Of a stretch of DNA of 9,188 bases, positions 5,843-9,188 are shown one piece after another. The position numbers and the translations under genes were made by a program. The DNA lies in NCBI GenBank assembly GCA_015490115.1, contig WFYM01000208.1:1-9188 (forward strand). Reading direction: 5' to 3'. A model generated the notes under the pieces. It was not told the origin of the DNA. It did not search any database and saw only the letters and a list, made by a program, of their open reading frames with translations. Position 1 is the stretch's first letter. Each line of letters begins with the position of its first letter. The DNA comes from Aquificaceae bacterium (GTDB lineage: Bacteria; Aquificota; Aquificia; Aquificales; Aquificaceae).

Positions 5843-7059
5843 TATTCAACTTCCTCCGCCCTTATCCTTACCTGCTCACCGGTTTCCATGTCCTTTAGGG
5901 TGATCACCCCCTCCTTCATCTCGTCTTCGCCTACTATGACTACGTATTTGAAGCCCCTCCTGTTTGCAAAGTCGAGCTGTTTTCTGAGGTTCCCTTTCCT
6001 TAGGGAGAGTTCTACCGTTTTTCCTTTTGCTCTTAACACCTCCGCAACTTTGAGGGCGTAAGGGATAACGTCTCCGAAAGGTATCAAAAAGTAAACGGGT
6101 TCTTCCTCTTTAGGAACTTCCACGAGAAGAGCTAATCTCTCCACACCCACAGCGAAGCCGAGGGCGGGAGCGGAAGGTCCCCCGAACTCCTCAACGAGGT
6201 GGTCGTATCTTCCACCAGCTATGACCGCGGATCCGAGTTCTTCGGAGACAACCTCGAAGACAGTCCTCGTGTAGTAGTCGAGACCCCTCACGAGATGGGG
6301 GTTTTCTACGTAAGAAACACCGAGTGAGTCGAGGAGCCTTTTGACTTCGGAGTAGTGCCTCTCACACTCTTCGCAGAGGTAGTCGGTAGTCCTCGGTGCT
6401 TCCTTTACAGCCTCCTTGCAGGTCTCCACCTTGCAGTCCAAGACCCTGAGGGGATTCCTCTCTTTCCTGTCTTTGCAGACATCACAGAGCTTTTCAGAGA
6501 CACCGCTCAAGAACCCGACGAGTGCCTCCCTGTAAGCTGGTCTGCAGACCTTGCAACCTAAGGAGTTTATCTCTATCCTCGCCTTCACGTTTAAGGCTTT
6601 TACTATCTCGTCAGATATTTTTATAATCTCCGCGTCCGCGACCGGCTGATCCGCACCGAAGATCTCGGCACCTATCTGGTGGAACTGTCTGTACCTTCCA
6701 GCTTGGGGTCTTTCGTGCCTGAACATGGGACCTTCATAGAAGATCCTGTGGTATGGTCTCTCCGCAAAGAGCCTGTTTTGTATGTAAGCCCTCACAGCTC
6801 CCGCGGTCCCTTCGGGTCTGAGGGCGAGCCTCCTTCCCTTTTTGTCCTCGAAAACGAACATCTCTTTTTGGACTATGTCTGTAGCTTCTCCTATGCTCCT
6901 CTCGAAGAGGTCCGCGAACTCAACTACGGGAAGGATTATCTCCTCGAAGTTGTAGCTCTTTAAGATCTTCCTGACTGTGTCTGAAACGTGGCGGAATTTT
7001 TTAAGGTCTTCTCCGAATATGTCGTGAAAGCCCCTCGGTGCTTGGAACTCCTGAGACAT
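5842..7059 (-). CDS. hisS: Histidyl-tRNA synthetase
   Basis: A 405-residue class II aminoacyl-tRNA synthetase that charges tRNA-His with histidine in the cytoplasm. The N-terminus QAPRGFHDIFGED is typical. Motif 2 lies at 105-135 (RIFYEGPMFRHERPQ...GRYRQFHQIGAE). The histidine-specific motif LVRGLDYYTRTVFE is at 256-269, motif 3 ALGFAVGVERLALL at 299-312, and the anticodon-binding domain runs from about 320 to the end. The length is normal, and the RGLDYYTRT motif separates it from HisZ, the regulatory paralogue. The middle region carries four cysteine pairs: Cys169/172, 192/195, 209/214 and 229/232. Several are seen in other bacterial HisRS with the LCDVCKDR-NPLRVLDCK pattern, and they could bind zinc. 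It begins 4 bases after gapA, with an AGGAG motif 11 bases before the ATG (7071-7075), and ends in TAATG with the small His/Cys gene. Confidence 0.95.
   Translation of the reverse strand: MSQEFQAPRGFHDIFGEDLKKFRHVSDTVRKILKSYNFEEIILPVVEFADLFERSIGEATDIVQKEMFVFEDKKGRRLALRPEGTAGAVRAYIQNRLFAERPYHRIFYEGPMFRHERPQAGRYRQFHQIGAEIFGADQPVADAEIIKISDEIVKALNVKARIEINSLGCKVCRPAYREALVGFLSGVSEKLCDVCKDRKERNPLRVLDCKVETCKEAVKEAPRTTDYLCEECERHYSEVKRLLDSLGVSYVENPHLVRGLDYYTRTVFEVVSEELGSAVIAGGRYDHLVEEFGGPSAPALGFAVGVERLALLVEVPKEEEPVYFLIPFGDVIPYALKVAEVLRAKGKTVELSLRKGNLRKQLDFANRRGFKYVVIVGEDEMKEGVITLKDMETGEQVRIRAEEVE
5853..5857 (-). promoter_or_regulatory. Ribosome binding site of the small His/Cys gene
   Basis: GGAGG on the minus strand in the last codons of hisS, 10 bases before ATG 5842. 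It supports translation of the small gene through the TAATG junction. Confidence 0.6.
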
Positions 7060-7063
7060 TAAT

Positions 7064-8092
7064 TTAAATTCTCCTCTCCGCTATGAAGATTATCAGATCC
7101 CTCAGCCTGCAGGAGTATCCCCACTCGTTGTCATACCAAGCGGCTACGTGGACGAGGTTGTCTATGACTTGGGTGAGGGGTGCGTCGAAGATGGCGGAGT
7201 GGGGGTCCCCTACTATGTCAGAGGAGACTATCGGTTCCTCGGAGACCCTCAAGATCTCTTTGAGGTAAAGTTTTCCGGAGTTTTTATACCTCTCTTCAGC
7301 CTCCTTGAACTTTTCTACCACCTCTTCGACGGAAGAAGGGGGTCTTTTGACGACGACCGTAAGATCTATGAGAGAACCGTCCGGGACGGGAACCCTCCTC
7401 GCAGTCCCGTCGAGCTTTCCCTTAAGCTCCGGGATAACCTCGCCTATCGCCTTCGCAGCTCCCGTCGTCGTGGGGACTATGTTTATCGCCGCCGACCTTG
7501 CCCTCCTCATGTCCTTGTGGGGAAGGTCCAACAGCCTCTGATCGTTCGTGTAGGCGTGAACGGTTACCATGTATCCTCTTTCGACGCCGAAGGCGTCGCT
7601 GAGGACCTTGACAACAGGTGCGAGGCAGTTTGTCGTGCATGAGGCGTTCGAGATGACGGTGTGCTGGGAGGGGTCGTAGGAGTCCTCGTTCACGCCGAGG
7701 ACAAGGGTAACGTCGGGGTTCTTGGCAGGTGCGGAGATTATAACCTTTTTGGCACCGGCTTTAAGATGCAAAGAGGCTTTTTCCCTGCTCCTGAAGACTC
7801 CCGTCGACTCGACTACGATATCTACTCCCAGATCACCCCAAGGTATCGAGGAGGGGTCCTCCTCGGAGAAGACCTTTATCTCTTTCCCGTCGACTACGAT
7901 GCTTTCCTCCTTCGCCTCAACAGTTCCGGGATACTTCCCGTGGACGGAGTCGTATTTCAGAAGGTGGGCGATGTGTTCGCTGTCGGTGAGGTCGTTCACG
8001 GCGACTATCTCTATCTCATCGTATCCCCTGCAAGCCCTGAAGAAGCTCCTCCCTATCCTTCCGAACCCGTTTATACCTACCCTCACACCCAT
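7064..8092 (-). CDS. gapA: Glyceraldehyde-3-phosphate dehydrogenase, type I, NAD type
   Basis: A 342-residue phosphorylating GAPDH. The Rossmann motif GINGFGRIGRSFFRA spans 6-20. The catalytic Cys152 lies in SNASCTTNCLAP (148-159) and the base is His179 in TVHAYTND. The substrate-binding PTTTGAAKA (207-215) and the terminal WYDNEWGYSCRL (319-330) are also present. Cofactor choice can be read from the family: Asp34 in VNDLTD and Leu190-Pro191 in LLDLPHKD are the NAD-type residues, where NADP-dependent plant enzymes have Gly/Ala and Ala-Ser. The enzyme interconverts glyceraldehyde 3-phosphate and 1,3-bisphosphoglycerate, serving glycolysis or, in an autotroph, gluconeogenesis. The ATG at 8092 is 10 bases after the prfB stop, and the only purine-rich motif (AGGAAGG) is about 15 bases away, so initiation may depend on coupling. 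It ends 4 bases before hisS. Confidence 0.95.
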   Translation of the reverse strand: MGVRVGINGFGRIGRSFFRACRGYDEIEIVAVNDLTDSEHIAHLLKYDSVHGKYPGTVEAKEESIVVDGKEIKVFSEEDPSSIPWGDLGVDIVVESTGVFRSREKASLHLKAGAKKVIISAPAKNPDVTLVLGVNEDSYDPSQHTVISNASCTTNCLAPVVKVLSDAFGVERGYMVTVHAYTNDQRLLDLPHKDMRRARSAAINIVPTTTGAAKAIGEVIPELKGKLDGTARRVPVPDGSLIDLTVVVKRPPSSVEEVVEKFKEAEERYKNSGKLYLKEILRVSEEPIVSSDIVGDPHSAIFDAPLTQVIDNLVHVAAWYDNEWGYSCRLRDLIIFIAERRI

Positions 8093-8102
8093 AGTTCTTT
8101 AA

Positions 8103-9188
8103 TTATACCTTCCTGCCCGCGGACCACCTGAGATAACTCTCTATAAAGGGGTCAAGATCGCCGTCGAGGACAGCCTCGGCGTTTCCTGTTTCGTAACCGG
8201 TTCTGAGGTCCTTTACAAGCTTGTGGGGGTGAAGGACGTAGGACCTTATCTGGTGTCCCCAGCCTATCTCCGTCTTCTCACCTTCGAGTTCCTTCTTCTT
8301 CTCCTCGAGCTTCCTCTTTTCGAGTTGGTAGAGCTTTGCCCTTAAGAGTTCGAGGGCTTTCTTTTTGTTTTGGTATTGGGACCTCTCCTGTTGGCAGGTC
8401 ACCGTTATTCCCGTCGGTATGTGGGTTATCCTGACGGCTGTGTCCGTCTTGTTCACGTATTGACCTCCGGCTCCCGAAGCCCTGAATGTCTCGATCCTTA
8501 AGTCCTCCTCCTTTATCTCCACCTTTATGGTCTCGTCTATCTGGGGAAGGACGCTAACCGCAGCGAAGGAGGTGTGCCTCCTCGCGTTCGCGTCGAAGGG
8601 AGAGATCCTGACGAGCCTGTGGACACCCTGCTCACCTTTGAGATAACCGTAAGCGTAAGGTCCCTTTATGAGGAGGGTTGCACTCTTTATCCCCGCCACG
8701 TCGTCCGGAGTTACGTCTATAACCTCCACCTCAAATCCCTTCTTCTCAGCCCACCTTGTATACATCCTCAGAAGCATCTCAGCCCAGTCGCAGGCGTCTA
8801 CACCACCAGCTCCAGCTTGAACTGTAAGATAGGCGTTCTTTTGGTCCATCTCGTCGGAGAGGTAGGTCTTCGTCTCCAAACGGGATATCTTCTCCTCGAG
8901 ACTCTTCGTCTCCTCGTCGAGGATAGCCCACGTTTCGACGTCCTCTTCGGGAGTCGTCTTGGAGAGTTCTTCTATGTCCTTTAGGGATCTTTCTATGGTC
9001 TCGAGATCTTTTAGTGTCTCTTCGAGCCACTTTCTCCTCTGCAGGACTTCTTTTGCCTTTTCCTGATCTTCCCAAAAGCCCGCTTCCGACATCTTTTTGT
9101 CTATCTCTTTCAGCTCCTTTCTCAGCTGTTCTGAGTCTAATACCCTTCTTATATGGTCAAACCTCTCCCTCAGGTCTTCTATCTTGCC
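8103..9188 (-). CDS. prfB: Peptide chain release factor 2 (5' end outside the window)
   Basis: The minus-strand frame is open from the right edge (codon 9186-9188) to TAA at 8103-8105, giving 361 residues. RF2 marks are the tripeptide SPF (visible residues 196-198), which reads UGA/UAA stop codons, and the GGQ peptidyl-tRNA hydrolysis loop (241-243) in RASGAGGQYVNKTDTAVR. Both lie nine residues before their places in E. coli RF2, so only about nine N-terminal residues are missing. Ala two residues before that loop's GAGGQ is the variant linked to efficient release in E. coli B. An ATG at 9090-9092 is internal: the 32 codons upstream of it encode the conserved RF2 N-terminal helix (KIEDLRERFDHIRRVLD). 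The region of the usual programmed frameshift reads TTA GAC in frame with no TGA. It is the first visible gene of the minus-strand operon. Confidence 0.93.
   Translation of the reverse strand, partial: GKIEDLRERFDHIRRVLDSEQLRKELKEIDKKMSEAGFWEDQEKAKEVLQRRKWLEETLKDLETIERSLKDIEELSKTTPEEDVETWAILDEETKSLEEKISRLETKTYLSDEMDQKNAYLTVQAGAGGVDACDWAEMLLRMYTRWAEKKGFEVEVIDVTPDDVAGIKSATLLIKGPYAYGYLKGEQGVHRLVRISPFDANARRHTSFAAVSVLPQIDETIKVEIKEEDLRIETFRASGAGGQYVNKTDTAVRITHIPTGITVTCQQERSQYQNKKKALELLRAKLYQLEKRKLEEKKKELEGEKTEIGWGHQIRSYVLHPHKLVKDLRTGYETGNAEAVLDGDLDPFIESYLRWSAGRKV

Noticed and set aside
7148..7642. A 164-codon plus-strand open frame inside gapA
   Set aside because: It is a mirror frame of the strongly conserved GAPDH coding sequence, Arg/Gly-rich and without any domain.
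8102..8107. A TATAAT on the minus strand just before gapA, a possible -10 box
   Set aside because: It overlaps the prfB stop, and the position 17 bases upstream has no TTGACA-like element. It arises from the GTA TAA TTA at the gene end.
9090..9092. ATG giving a 329-residue RF2
   Set aside because: The frame continues open to the window edge and encodes the conserved RF2 N-terminal helix, so this ATG is internal.

Overview
The window looks like chromosomal DNA of a thermophilic, Gram-negative bacterium, most likely from the Aquificota. This is an inference from several things. The proteins are rich in Glu and Lys, and the codon use favours AGG/AGA and ATA. The genes are very tightly packed, often overlapping. 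Outer-membrane functions are present (LolA, a heptose nucleotidyltransferase, a beta-barrel protein). I see no mobile element, phage gene, CRISPR array, tRNA or rRNA.

The window holds two convergent gene trains. The plus-strand train (1-2359) is the 3' end of ilvE, then a cytoplasmic-looking M28 family zinc peptidase, a LolA-type periplasmic lipoprotein carrier and a GNAT acetyltransferase. These are joined by an 11-base overlap, a 10-base gap and a 4-base GTGA overlap. The minus-strand train reads from the right edge leftwards: prfB (5' end cut off), gapA, hisS, a small secreted His/Cys protein, an outer-membrane porin with histidine motifs, a ZnuA-like metal-binding protein, a ZnuB-like ABC permease and rfaE2. 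The gaps are at most 49 bases, and two junctions overlap (TAATG at hisS/small protein; 8 bases at znuA/znuB). These eight genes look like one transcription unit that joins housekeeping genes to a zinc-uptake module. The trains meet tail to tail with a 13-base overlap at 2347-2359. There is no intergenic space, and a candidate terminator for the minus train lies inside the GNAT gene.

The most interesting part is 3562-5842. It reads as a zinc (or similar metal) acquisition route across the cell envelope: porin in the outer membrane, small His/Cys protein in the periplasm, ZnuA-like capture protein and ZnuB-like channel. No ATP-binding subunit is encoded in the visible unit. It sits directly behind a histidyl-tRNA synthetase with four cysteine pairs. 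Other points are a prfB that lacks the usual programmed-frameshift stop at the conserved site, and an A9 run within the peptidase gene. No stretch longer than 49 bases is without a gene.
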